Shown: positions 47,393 to 60,700 of the stretch, one piece after another
Position numbering within the stretch: position 1 is the stretch's first letter
Layout: each line of letters starts with the position of its first letter
Notes under the pieces: generated by a model
What the model was told of the DNA's origin: nothing
The model's database searches: none
The model's input: the letters and a program-made list of their open reading frames with translations, nothing else
Made by a program: the position numbers and the translations under genes
Assembly (NCBI GenBank): GCA_947095585.1
Contig: OX352763.1
Location: 59,739,016 to 59,803,015 of the forward strand
Reading direction: 5' to 3'
From: Nephrocerus scutellatus
Taxonomy: Eukaryota; Arthropoda; Insecta; Diptera; Pipunculidae
DNA length: 64,000 nucleotides

Positions 47393-48151
47393 TAAAGTGT
47401 ATTTAATAATAAGGTGAGTAGTTTAAATGGTATATGAGTGTAAATCCGTGGTGTTTTATATATGTATAAATATTCATATTTGTGTTTGATGATATTATCT
47501 TAAAGTATATATAATAAGAAGGTGAGTACTGTAAATGGTATAAGAGTGTAAATCCGTGGTGGTTTATATATGTATAAATATTCATATTTATGTTCGATGA
47601 TATTATCTTTAAGTGTATTTAATAAGAAGGTGAGTACTTTAAATGGTGTGTGAGTGTAAATTCATGGTGTTTTATATATGTATAAACGCACATATTTATG
47701 TTCGACGATAATACGCAGAAATGTCCATTTTTATTTTAGGGTATTCAATAAAAAGGTGAGTATTTCAAAGGTTATGTGATGTAAATCCATGGTATTTTAT
47801 ATATATATAAATACTTATATTTATGTTCGATGATAATATCTTAACGTGTATTTGATAAAAAAAAATACTTTAAAGGTTATGTGATGTAAATCCGTGGTGT
47901 TCTATGTATGTATAAACGCACATATTTATGTTCGACGATAATACGCAGAAATGTCCATTTTTATTTCAGGATATTCAATAAAAGGTGAGTATTTTAAAGG
48001 TTATGTGATGTAAATCCGTGGTGTTCTATGTATGTATAAACGCACATATTTATGTTCGACGATAATACGCAGAAATGTCCATTTTTATTTCAGGATATTC
48101 AATAAAAGGTGAGTATTTTAAAGGTTATGTGATGTACATCGTACTAAGAAG
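47383..48151 (+). repeat. 110-124-bp tandem repeats, copy B (one extra unit)
   Basis: Same as 42186-42830 but with one more 124-bp unit. TTTTTATTTCAGGATATTCA occurs twice here (AGGATATTC at 47968 and 48092) and once in copy A. Confidence 0.9.
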
Positions 48152-48793
48152 CTGAAGCCATCTGGCACTCCGTGCGAATTTGGTTGCGGAGGAAAATAAA
48201 ATATATTCATTCACTTACGTGGAGAGAGGGACATTGAAGGCTCAATACCGATTTCTTGGGTTTCTTCCCAGTTTTACTGACTTGCTGTCCAGAATTGTTG
48301 CCGGATGTTAGCATGATTACTTTCGCCTGGATGCAATCCGATCCGCGTGTATCGCTGCCATCCACCGATGAAAATTCTAATCGTTTATTTATTTTTAGTT
48401 TTGGCCTCCTTTCCCTGAGGAGTCAATAACTTAATAATTATTTTCTTTTTCTTTTTTTTTTTTCTTTTTGTTATTTTTATAAAATAATATGGATGTTACC
48501 TCTCTTGTAAGAAATAATTATAATTCTTATTTTTTTCCGGATTGAGTGCTTTTTGCCGCATTCCTTGCTGCTCCGCTCAGTGTCAGAATCCAAATGGCAA
48601 GTTGTCGCTTGCCCGATTCACATCGAACCACTTTGTAGCATACGTCAAGTAGCCCGACGTGCAAGAGCGAGATAACTATTGTTCGATTATCCGTGATGGA
48701 ATTAGACTTGATGTGCATTTACACAGAGCTTGCCTCATATTGAAGAGTAGATATTTACACCATTTCCTTTGGTTTGGACACTGCACCATTACA

Positions 48794-51700
48794 GTGCATC
48801 GGTTTGAACTTTTGTTATTTTTATGAAATTCTTCAATTTGGAGGTTCCCTGTCAAGCGCATTGGCCAGTTCCCAGAGATGTCTCACTAAATTGACCCACA
48901 CCTTTGTCTTCCTAAAAGAATAATCTATCGAATAGAGTTTGTTAGATTACATTGCAGAAGGGAAGAGGCATTTGTGCATTGGTTTGAACTTTTGTTATTT
49001 TTATGAAATTCTTCAATTTGGAGGTTCTCTGTTAAGCGGATTGGCCAGTTCCCAGAGATGTCTCACTAAATTGACCCACACCTGTGTCTTCCTAAAGGAA
49101 TAATCTATCGAATAGAGTTTGTTAGATTACAATGCAGAGGGGAAGAGGCATTTGTGCATCGGTTTGAACTTTTGTTATTTTAATGAAATTCTTCAATTTG
49201 GAGGTTCCCTGTCAAGCGGATTGGCCAGTTCCCAGAGATGTCTCACTAAATTGACCCACACTTGTGTCTTCCTAAAAGAATAATCTATCGAATAGAGTTT
49301 GCTAGATTACATTGCAAAGGGGAAGAGGCATTTGTGCATCGGTTTGAACTTTTGTTATTTTTATGAAATTCTTCAATTTGGAGGTTCTCTGTTAAGCGGA
49401 TTGGTCAGTTCCCAGAGATGTCTCACTAAATTGACCCACACCTTTGTCTTCCTAAAAGAATAATCTATCGAATAGATTTTGTAAGATTACATTTCAGAGG
49501 GGAAGAGGCATTTGTGCATCGGTTGCAACTTTTGTTATTTTTATGAAATTCTTCAATTTGGAGGTTCCCTGTCAAGCGGATTGGCCAGTTCCCAGAGATG
49601 TCTCACTAAATTGACCCACACCTGTGTCTTCCTAAAGGAATAATCTATCGAATAGAGTTTGTTAGATTACAATGCAGAGGGGAAGAGGCATTTGTGCATC
49701 GGTTTGAACTTTTGTTATTTTTATGAAATTCTTCAATTTGGAGGTTCCCTGTCAAGCGGATTGGCCAGTTCCCAGAGATGTCTCACTAAATTCACCCACA
49801 CCTGTGTCTTTCTAAAGGAATAATCTATCGAATAGAGTTTGTTAGATTACATTGCAGAGGGGAAGAGGCATTTGTGCATCGGTTTGAACTTTTGTTATTT
49901 TCATGTAATTCTTCAATTTGGAGGTTCTCTGTCAAACGGATTGGCCAGTTCCCAGAGATGTCTCACTAAATTGACCCACCCCTGTGTCTTTCTAAAGGAA
50001 TAATCTATCGAATAAAGTTTGTTAGATTATATTGCAGAGGGGAAGAGGCATTTGTGCATCGGTTTGAACTTTTGTTATTTTCATGAAATTCTTCAATTTG
50101 GAGGTTCTCTGTCAAGCGGATTGGCCAGTTCCCAGAGATGTCTCACTAAATTGACCCACACCTGTGTCTTCCTAAAAGAATAATCTATCGAATAGAGTTT
50201 GTTAGATTACAATGCAGAGGGGAAGAGGCATTTGTGCATCGGTTTGAACTTTTGTTATTTTTATGAAATTCTTCAATTTGGAGGTTCCCTGTCAAGCGGA
50301 TTGGCCAGTTCCCAGAGATGTCTCACTAAATTGACCCACACCTGTGTCTTCATAAAGGAATAATCTATCGAATAGAGTTTGTTAGATTACATTGCAGAGG
50401 GGAAGGGGCATTTGTGCATCGGTTTGAACTTTTGTTATTTTCATGAAATTCTTCAATTTGGAGGTTCTCTGTCAAGCGGATTGGCCAGTTCCCAGAGATG
50501 TCTCACTAAATTGACCCACACCTGTGTCTTCCTAAAGGAATAATCTATCGAATAGAGTTTGTTAGATTACATTTCAGAGGGGAAGAGGCATTTGTGCATC
50601 GGTTTGAACTTTTGTTATTTTCATGAAATTTTTCAATTTGGATGTTCTCTGTCAAGCGGATTGGCCAGTTCCCAGAGATGTCTCACTATTGACCCACACC
50701 TGTGTCTTCCTAAAGGAATAATCTATCGAATAGAGTTTGTTAGATTACATTGCAGAGGGGAAGAGGCATTTGTGCATCGGTTTGAACTTTTGTTATTTTT
50801 ATGAAATTCTTCAATTTGGAGGTTCCCTGTCAAGCGGATTGGCCAGTTCCCAGAGATGTCTCACTAAATTGACCCACACTTGTGTCTTCCTAAAAGAATA
50901 ATCTATCGAATAGAGTTTGTAAGATTACATTGCAGAGGGGAAGAGGCATTTGTGCATCGGTTTGAACTTTTGTTATTTTTATGAAATTCTTCAATTTGGA
51001 GGTTCTCTGTTAAGCGGATTGGTCAGTTCCCAGAGATGTCTCACTAAATTGACCCACACCTTTGTCTTCCTAAAAGAATAATCTATCGAATAGAGTTTGT
51101 TAGATTACATTGCAGAAGGGAAGAGGCATTTGTGCATTGGTTTGAACTTTTGTTATTTTTATGAAATTCTTCAATTTGGAGGTTCTCTGTTAAGCAGATT
51201 GGTCAGTTTCCAGAGATGTCTCACTAAATTGAACCACACCTGTGTCTTCCTAAAGGAATAATCTATCGAAAAGAGTTTGTTAGATTACATTGCAGAGGGG
51301 AAGAGGCATTTGTGCATCGGTTTGAACTTTTGTTATTTTTATGAAATTCTTCAATTTGGAGGTTCTCTGTTAAGCGGATTCGCCAGTTCCCAGAGATGTC
51401 TCACTAAATTGACCCACACCTGTGTCTTCCTAAAGGAATAATCTATCGAATAGAGTTTGTTAGATTACATTGCAGAGGGGAAGAGGCATTTGTGCATCGG
51501 TTTGAACTTTTGTTATTTTCATGAAATTTTTCAATTTGGAGGTTCTCTGTCAAGCGGATTGGCCAGTTCCCAGAGATGTCTCACTATTGACCCACACCTG
51601 TGTCTTCCTAAAGGAATAATCTATCGAATAGAGTTTGTTAGATTACATTGCAGAGGGGAAGAGGCATTTGTGCATCGGTTTGAACTTTTGTTATTTTTAT

Positions 51701-54700
51701 GAAATTCTTCAATTTGGAGGTTCCCTGTCAAGCGGATTGGCCAGTTCCCAGAGATGTCTCACCAAATTGACCCACAACTGTGTCTTCCTAAAGGAATAAT
51801 CTATCGAATAGAGTTTAATAGATTACATTGCAGAGGGGAAGAGGCATTTGTGCATCGGTTTGAACTTTTGTTATTTTTATGAAATTCTTCAATTTGGAGG
51901 TTCTCTGTTAAGCGGATTGGTCAGTGCCCAGAGATGTCTCACTAAATTGACCCACACCTGTGTCTTCCTAAAGGAATGATCTATCGAATAGAGTTTGTTA
52001 GATTACATTGCAGAGGGGAAGAGGCATTTGTGCATTGGTTTGAACTTTTGTTATTTTTATGAAATTCTTCAATTTTGAGGTTCTCTGTTAAGCGGATTGG
52101 TCAGTTCCCAGAGATGTCTCACTAAATTGACCCACACCTGTGTCTTCCTAAAGGAATGATCTATCGAATAGAGTTTGTTAGATTACATTGCAGAGGGGAA
52201 GAGGCATTTGTGCATTGGTTTGAACTTTTGTTATTTTTATGAAATTCTTCAATTTGGAGGTTCTCTGTTAAGCAGATTGGTCAGTTCCCAGAGATGTCTC
52301 ACTAAATTGAACCACACCTGTGTCTTCCTAAAGGAATAATCTATCGAAAAGAGTTTGTTAGATTACATTGCAGAGGGGAAGAGGCATTTGTGCATCGGTT
52401 TGAACTTTTGTTATTTTTATGAAATTTTTCAATTTGGAGGTTCCCTGTCAAGCGGATTGGCCAGTTCCCAGAGAAGTCTCACTAAATTGACGCACACCTG
52501 TGTCTTCCTAAAGGAATAATCTATCGAATAGACTTTGTTAGATTACATTGCAGAGGGGAAGAGGCATTTGTGCATCGGTTTGAACTTTTGTTATTTTTAT
52601 GAAATTCTTCAATTTGAAGGTCCCTGTCAAGCGGATTGGCCAGTTCCCAGAGATGTCTCACTAAATTGACCCACACCTGTGTCTTCCTAAAGGAATAATC
52701 TATCGAATAGAGTTTGTTAGATTACAATGCAGAGGGGAAGAGGCATTTGTGCATCGGTTTGAACTTTTGTTATTTTTATGAAATTCTTCAATTTGGAGGT
52801 TCCCTGTCAAGCGGATTGGCCAGTTCCCAGAGATGTCTCACCAAATTGACCCACACATGTGTCTTCCTAAAAGAATAATCTATTGAATAGAGTTTGTTAG
52901 ATTACATTGCAGAGGGCAAGAGGCATTTGTGCATCGGTTTGAACTTTTGTTATTTTTATGAAATTCTTCAATTTGGAGGTTCTCTGTCAAGCGGATTGGC
53001 CAGTTCCCAGAGATGTCTCACTAAATTGACCCACATCTGTGTCTTCCTAAAAGAATAATCTATCGAATAGAGTTTGTAAGATTACATTGCAGAGGGGAAG
53101 AGGCATTTGTGCATTGGTTTGAACTTTTGTTATTTTTATGAAATTCTTCAATTTTGAGGTTCTCTGTTAAGCGGATTGGTCAGCTCCCAGAGATGTCTCA
53201 CTAAATTGACCCACACCTGTGTCTTCCTATAGGAATAATCTATCGAATAGAGTTTGTTAGATCACATTGCAGAGGGGAAGAGGCATTTGTGCATCGGTTT
53301 GAACTTTTGTTATTTTCATGAAATTTTTCAATTTGGAGGTTCTCTGTCAAGCGGATTGGCCAGTTCCCAGAGATGTCTCACTAAATTGACCCACACCTGT
53401 GTCTTCCTAAAGGAATAATCTATCGAAAAGAGTTTGTTAGATTACATTGCAGAGGGGAAGAGGCATTTGTGCATCGGTTTGAACTTTTGTTATTTTTATG
53501 AAATTCTTCAATTTGGAGGTTCCCTGTCAAGCGGATTGGCCAGTTCCCAGAGAAGTCTCACTAAATTGACGCACACCTGTGTCTTCCTAAAGGAATAATC
53601 TATCGAATAGACTTTGTTAGATTACATTGCAGAGGGGAAGAGGCATTTGTGCATCGGTTTGAACTTTTGTTATTTTTATGAAATTCTTCAATTTGAAGGT
53701 CCCTGTCAAGCGGATTGGCCAGTTCCCAGAGATGTCTCACTAAATTGACCCACACCTGTGTCTTCCTAAAGGAATAATCTATCGAATAGAGTTTGTTAGA
53801 TTACAATGCAGAGGGGAAGAGGCATTTGTGCATCGGTTTGAACTTTTGTTATTTTTATGAAATTCTTCAATTTGGAGGTTCCCTGTCAAGCGGATTGGCC
53901 AGTTCCCAGAGATGTCTCACCAAATTGACCCACACATGTGTCTTCCTAAAAGAATAATCTATCGAATAAAGTTTGTTAGATTACATTGCAGAGGGGAAGA
54001 GGCATTTGTGCATCGGTTTGAACTTTTGTTATTTTCATGAAATTCTTCAATTTGGAGGTTCTCTGTCAAACGGATTGGCCAGTTCCCAGAGATGTCTCAC
54101 TAAATTGACCCACACCTGTGTCTTCCTAAAGGAATAATCTATCGAATAGAGTTTGTTAGATTACATTGCAGAGGGGAAGAGGCATTTGTGCATTGGTTTG
54201 AACTTTTGTTATTTTTATGAAATTCTTCAATTTGGAGGTTCTCTGTCAAGCGGATTGGCCAGTTCCCAGAGATGTCTCACCAAATTGACCCACACCTGTG
54301 TCTTCCTAAAAGAATAATCTATTGAATAGAGTTTGTTAGATTACATTGCAGAGGGGGAGAGGCATTTGTGCATCGGTTTGAACTTTTGTTATTTTCATGA
54401 AATTCTTCAATTTGGAGGTTCTCTGTCAAGCGGATTGGCCAGTTCCCAGAGATGTCTCACTAAATTGACCCACATCTGTGTCTTCCTAAAAGAATAATCT
54501 ATCGAATAGAGTTTGTAAGATTACATTGCAGAGGGGAAGAGGCATTTGTGCATTGGTTTGAACTTTTGTTATTTTTATGAAATTCTTCAATTTTGAGGTT
54601 CTCTGTTAAGCGGATTGGTCAGTTCCCAGAGATGTCTCACTAAATTGACCCACACCTGTGTCTTCCTAAAGGAATAATCTATCGAATAGAGTTTGTTAGA

Positions 54701-57700
54701 TTACATTGCAGAGTGGAAGAGGCATTTGTGCATCGGTTTGAACTTTTGTTATTTTCATGAAATTTTTCAATTTGGAGGTTCTCTGTCAAGCGGATTGGCC
54801 AGTTCCCAGAGATGTCTCACTAAATTGACCCACACCTGTGTCTTCCTAAAGGAATAATCTATCGAATAGAGTTTGTTAGATTACATTGCAGAGGGGAAGA
54901 GGCATTTGTGCATCGGTTTGAACTTTTGTTATTTTTATGAAATTCTTCAATTTGGAGGTTCCCTGTCAAGCGGATTGGCCAGTTCCCAGAGATGTCTCAC
55001 TAAATTGACCCACACCTGTGTCTTCCTAAAGGAATAATCTATCGAATAGAGTTTGTTAGATTACAATGCAGAGGGGAAGAGGCATTTGTGCATCGGTTTG
55101 AACTTTTGTTATTTTTATGAAATTCTTCAATTTGGAGGTTCCCTGTCAAGCGGATTGGCCAGTTCCCAGAGATGTCTCACTAAATTCACCCACACCTGTG
55201 TCTTTCTAAAGGAATAATCTATCGAATAGAGTTTGTTAGATTACATTGCAGAGGGGAAGAGGCATTTGTGCATCGGTTTGAACTTTTGTTATTTTCATGT
55301 AATTCTTCAATTTGGAGGTTCTCTGTCAAACGGATTGGCCAGTTCCCAGAGATGTCTCACTAAATTGACCCACCCCTGTGTCTTTCTAAAGGAATAATCT
55401 ATCGAATAAAGTTTGTTAGATTATATTGCAGAGGGGAAGAGGCATTTGTGCATCGGTTTGAACTTTTGTTATTTTCATGAAATTCTTCAATTTGGAGGTT
55501 CTCTGTCAAGCGGATTGGCCAGTTCCCAGAGATGTCTCACTAAATTGACCCACACCTGTGTCTTCCTAAAAGAATAATCTATCGAATAGAGTTTGTTAGA
55601 TTACAATGCAGAGGGGAAGAGGCATTTGTGCATCGGTTTGAACTTTTGTTATTTTTATGAAATTCTTCAATTTGGAGGTTCCCTGTCAAGCGGATTGGCC
55701 AGTTCCCAGAGATGTCTCACTAAATTGACCCACACCTGTGTCTTCATAAAGGAATAATCTATCGAATAGAGTTTGTTAGATTACATTGCAGAGGGGAAGA
55801 GGCATTTGTGCATTGGTTTGAACTTTTGTTATTTTTATGAAATTCTTCAATTTGGAGGTTCTCTGTCAAGCGGATTGGCCAGTTCCCAGAGATGTCTCTC
55901 GAAATTGACCCACACCTGTGTCTTCCTAAAAGAATAATCTATTGAATATAGTTTGTTAGATTACATTGCAGAGGGGAAGAGGCATTTGTGCATCGGTTTG
56001 AACTTTTGTTATTTTCATGAAATTCTTCAATTTGGAGGTTCTCTGTCAAGCGGATTGGCCAGTTCCCAGAGATGTCTCACTAAATTGACCCACATCTGTG
56101 TCTTCCTAAAAGAATAATCTATCGAATAGAGTTTGTAAGATTACATTGCAGAGGGGAAGAGGCATTTGTGCATTGGTTTGAACTTTTGTTATTTTTATGA
56201 AATTCTTCAATTTTGAGGTTCTCTGTCAAACGGATTGGCCAGTTCCCAGAGATGTCTCACTAAATTGACCCACACCTGTATCTTCCTAAAGGAATAATCT
56301 ATCGAATAGAGTTTGTTAGATTACATTGCAGAGGGGAAGAGGCATTTGTGCATCGGTTTGAACTTTTGTTATTTTTATGAAATTCTTCAATTTGGAGGTT
56401 CCCTGTCAAGCGGATTGGCCAGTTCCCAGAGATGTCTCACTAAATTGACCCACACCTGTGTCTTCCTAAAGGAATAATCTATCGAATAGAGTTTGTTAGA
56501 TTACATTGCAGAGGGGAAGAGGCATTTGTGCATCGGTTTGAACTTTTGTTATTTTTATGAAATTCTTCAATTTGGAGGTTCCCTGTCAAGCGGATTGGCC
56601 AGTTCCCAGAGATGTCTCACTAAATTGACCCACACCTGTGTCTTCCTAAAGGAATAATCTATCGAATAGAGTTTGTTAGATTACAATGCAGAGGGGAAGA
56701 GGCATTTGTGCATCGGTTTGAACTTTTGTTATTTTTATGAAATTCTTCAATTTGGAGGTTCCCTGTCAAGCGGATTGGCCAGTTCCCAGAGATGTCTCAC
56801 TAAATTCACCCACACCTGTGTCTTTCTAAAGGAATAATCTATCGAATAGAGTTTGTTAGATTACATTGCAGAGGGGAAGAGGCATTTGTGCATCGGTTTG
56901 AACTTTTGTTATTTTCATGTAATTCTTCAATTTGGAGGTTCTCTGTCAAACGGATTGGCCAGTTCCCAGAGATGTCTCACTAAATTGACCCACCCCTGTG
57001 TCTTTCTAAAGGAATAATCTATCGAATAAAGTTTGTTAGATTATATTGCAGAGGGGAAGAGGCATTTGTGCATCGGTTTGAACTTTTGTTATTTTCATGA
57101 AATTCTTCAATTTGGAGGTTCTCTGTCAAGCGGATTGGCCAGTTCCCAGAGATGTCTCACTAAATTGACCCACACCTGTGTCTTCCTAAAAGAATAATCT
57201 ATCGAATAGAGTTTGTTAGATTACAATGCAGAGGGGAAGAGGCATTTGTGCATCGGTTTGAACTTTTGTTATTTTTATGAAATTCTTCAATTTGGAGGTT
57301 CCCTGTCAAGCGGATTGGCCAGTTCCCAGAGATGTCTCACTAAATTGACCCACACCTGTGTCTTCCTAAAGGAATAATCTATCGAATAGAGTTTGTTAGA
57401 TTACATTGCAGAGGGGAAGAGGCATTTGTGCATTGGTTTGAACTTTTGTTATTTTTATGAAATTCTTCAATTTGGAGGTTCTCTGTCAAGCGGATTGGCC
57501 AGTTCCCAGAGATGTCTCTCCAAATTGACCCACACCTGTGTCTTCCTAAAAGAATAATCTATTGAATATAGTTTGTTAGATTACATTGCAGAGGGGAAGA
57601 GGCATTTGTGCATCGGTTTGAACTTTTGTTATTTTCATGAAATTCTTCAATTTGGAGGTTCTCTGTCAAGCGGATTGGCCAGTTCCCAGAGATGTCTCAC

Positions 57701-60700
57701 TAAATTGAACCACACCTGTGTCTTCCTAAAGGAATAATCTATCGAAAAGAGTTTGTTAGATTACATTGCAGAGGGGAAGAGGCATTTGTGCATCGGTTTG
57801 AACTTTTGTTATTTTTATGAAATTCTTCAATTTGGAGGTTCTCTGTTAAGCGGATTCGCCAGTTCCCAGAGATGTCTCACTAAATTGACCCACACCTGTG
57901 TCTTCCTAAAGGAATAATCTATCGAATAGAGTTTGTTAGATTACATTGCAGAGGGGAAGAGGCATTTGTGCATCGGTTTGAACTTTTGTTATTTTCATGA
58001 AATTTTTCAATTTGGAGGTTCTCTGTCAAGCGGATTGGCCAGTTCCCAGAGATGTCTCACTATTGACCCACACCTGTGTCTTCCTAAAGGAATAATCTAT
58101 CGAATAGAGTTTGTTAGATTACATTGCAGAGGGGAAGAGGCATTTGTGCATCGGTTTGAACTTTTGTTATTTTTATGAAATTCTTCAATTTGGAGGTTCC
58201 CTGTCAAGCGGATTGGCCAGTTCCCAGAGATGTCTCACCAAATTGACCCACAACTGTGTCTTCCTAAAGGAATAATCTATCGAATAGAGTTTAATAGATT
58301 ACATTGCAGAGGGGAAGAGGCATTTGTGCATCGGTTTGAACTTTTGTTATTTTTATGAAATTCTTCAATTTGGAGGTTCTCTGTTAAGCGGATTGGTCAG
58401 TGCCCAGAGATGTCTCACTAAATTGACCCACACCTGTGTCTTCCTAAAGGAATGATCTATCGAATAGAGTTTGTTAGATTACATTGCAGAGGGGAAGAGG
58501 CATTTGTGCATTGGTTTGAACTTTTGTTATTTTTATGAAATTCTTCAATTTTGAGGTTCTCTGTTAAGCGGATTGGTCAGTTCCCAGAGATGTCTCACTA
58601 AATTGACCCACACCTGTGTCTTCCTAAAGGAATGGTCTATCGAATAGAGTTTGTTAGATTACATTGCAGAGGGGAAGAGGCATTTGTGCATTGGTTTGAA
58701 CTTTTGTTATTTTTATGAAATTCTTCAATTTGGAGGTTCTCTGTTAAGCAGATTGGTCAGTTCCCAGAGATGTCTCACTAAATTGAACCACACCTGTGTC
58801 TTCCTAAAGGAATAATCTATCGAAAAGAGTTTGTTAGATTACATTGCAGAGGGGAAGAGGCATTTGTGCATCGGTTTGAACTTTTGTTATTTTTATGAAA
58901 TTTTTCAATTTGGAGGTTCCCTGTCAAGCGGATTGGCCAGTTCCCAGAGATGTCTCACTAAATTGACCCACACCTGTGTCTTCCTAAAGGAATAATCTAT
59001 CGAATAGAGTTTGTTAGATTACATTGCAGAGGGGAAGAGGCATTTGTGCATTGGTTTGAACTTTTGTTATTTTTATGAAATTCTTCAATTTGGAGGTTCT
59101 CTGTCAAGCGGATTGGCCAGTTCCCAGAGATGTCTCACCAAATTGACCCACACCTGTGTCTTCCTAAAAGAATAATCTATTGAATAGAGTTTGTTAGATT
59201 ACATTGCAGAGGGCAAGAGGCATTTGTGCATCGGTTTGAACTTTTGTTATTTTTATGAAATTCTTCAATTTGGAGGTTCTCTGTCAAGCGGATTGGCCAG
59301 TTCCCAGAGATGTCTCACTAAATTGACCCACATCTGTGTCTTCCTAAAAGAATAATCTATCGAATAGAGTTTGTAAGATTACATTGCAGAGGGGAAGAGG
59401 CATTTGTGCATTGGTTTGAACTTTTGTTATTTTTATGAAATTCTTCAATTTTGAGGTTCTCTGTTAAGCGGATTGGTCAGCTCCCAGAGATGTCTCACTA
59501 AATTGACCCACACCTGTGTCTTCCTATAGGAATAATCTATCGAATAGAGTTTGTTAGATCACATTGCAGAGGGGAAGAGGCATTTGTGCATCGGTTTGAA
59601 CTTTTGTTATTTTCATGAAATTTTTCAATTTGGAGGTTCTCTGTCAAGCGGATTGGCCAGTTCCCAGAGATGTCTCACTAAATTGACCCACACCTGTGTC
59701 TTCCTAAAGGAATAATCTATCGAAAAGAGTTTGTTAGATTACATTGCAGAGGGGAAGAGGCATTTGTGCATCGGTTTGAACTTTTGTTATTTTTATGAAA
59801 TTCTTCAATTTGGAGGTTCCCTGTCAAGCGGATTGGCCAGTTCCCAGAGAAGTCTCACTAAATTGACGCACACCTGTGTCTTCCTAAAGGAATAATCTAT
59901 CGAATAGACTTTGTTAGATTACATTGCAGAGGGGAAGAGGCATTTGTGCATCGGTTTGAACTTTTGTTATTTTTATGAAATTCTTCAATTTGAAGGTCCC
60001 TGTCAAGCGGATTGGCCAGTTCCCAGAGATGTCTCACTAAATTGACCCACACCTGTGTCTTCCTAAAGGAATAATCTATCGAATAGAGTTTGTTAGATTA
60101 CAATGCAGAGGGGAAGAGGCATTTGTGCATCGGTTTGAACTTTTGTTATTTTTATGAAATTCTTCAATTTGGAGGTTCCCTGTCAAGCGGATTGGCCAGT
60201 TCCCAGAGATGTCTCACCAAATTGACCCACACATGTGTCTTCCTAAAAGAATAATCTATCGAATAAAGTTTGTTAGATTACATTGCAGAGGGGAAGAGGC
60301 ATTTGTGCATCGGTTTGAACTTTTGTTATTTTCATGAAATTCTTCAATTTGGAGGTTCTCTGTCAAACGGATTGGCCAGTTCCCAGAGATGTCTCACTAA
60401 ATTGACCCACACCTGTGTCTTCCTAAAGGAATAATCTATCGAATAGAGTTTGTTAGATTACATTGCAGAGGGGAAGAGGCATTTGTGCATTGGTTTGAAC
60501 TTTTGTTATTTTTATGAAATTCTTCAATTTGGAGGTTCTCTGTCAAGCGGATTGGCCAGTTCCCAGAGATGTCTCACCAAATTGACCCACACCTGTGTCT
60601 TCCTAAAAGAATAATCTATTGAATAGAGTTTGTTAGATTACATTGCAGAGGGGGAGAGGCATTTGTGCATCGGTTTGAACTTTTGTTATTTTCATGAAAT

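Larger units (their letters stand above)
45817..48793 (+). mobile_element. 2.9-kb noncoding element, copy B
   Basis: 2977 bp, with the same 10-bp inverted ends and the same GTGC duplication (45813-45816 and 48794-48797) as copy A. It differs by one extra 124-bp unit (47970-48093 type) and by a 7-bp shorter stretch near 46060. I noticed few substitutions (for example AATAAGTCTT near 46275). Identical flanking satellite shows it is a segmental duplicate of copy A. Confidence 0.88.

Noticed and set aside
50559..50804. 81-codon open frame repeated at 51457-51702 and 57933-58178
   Set aside because: It lies wholly in satellite and exists only because a 2-bp deletion shifts frame between adjacent monomers. 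There is no domain, and copies arise by array duplication.
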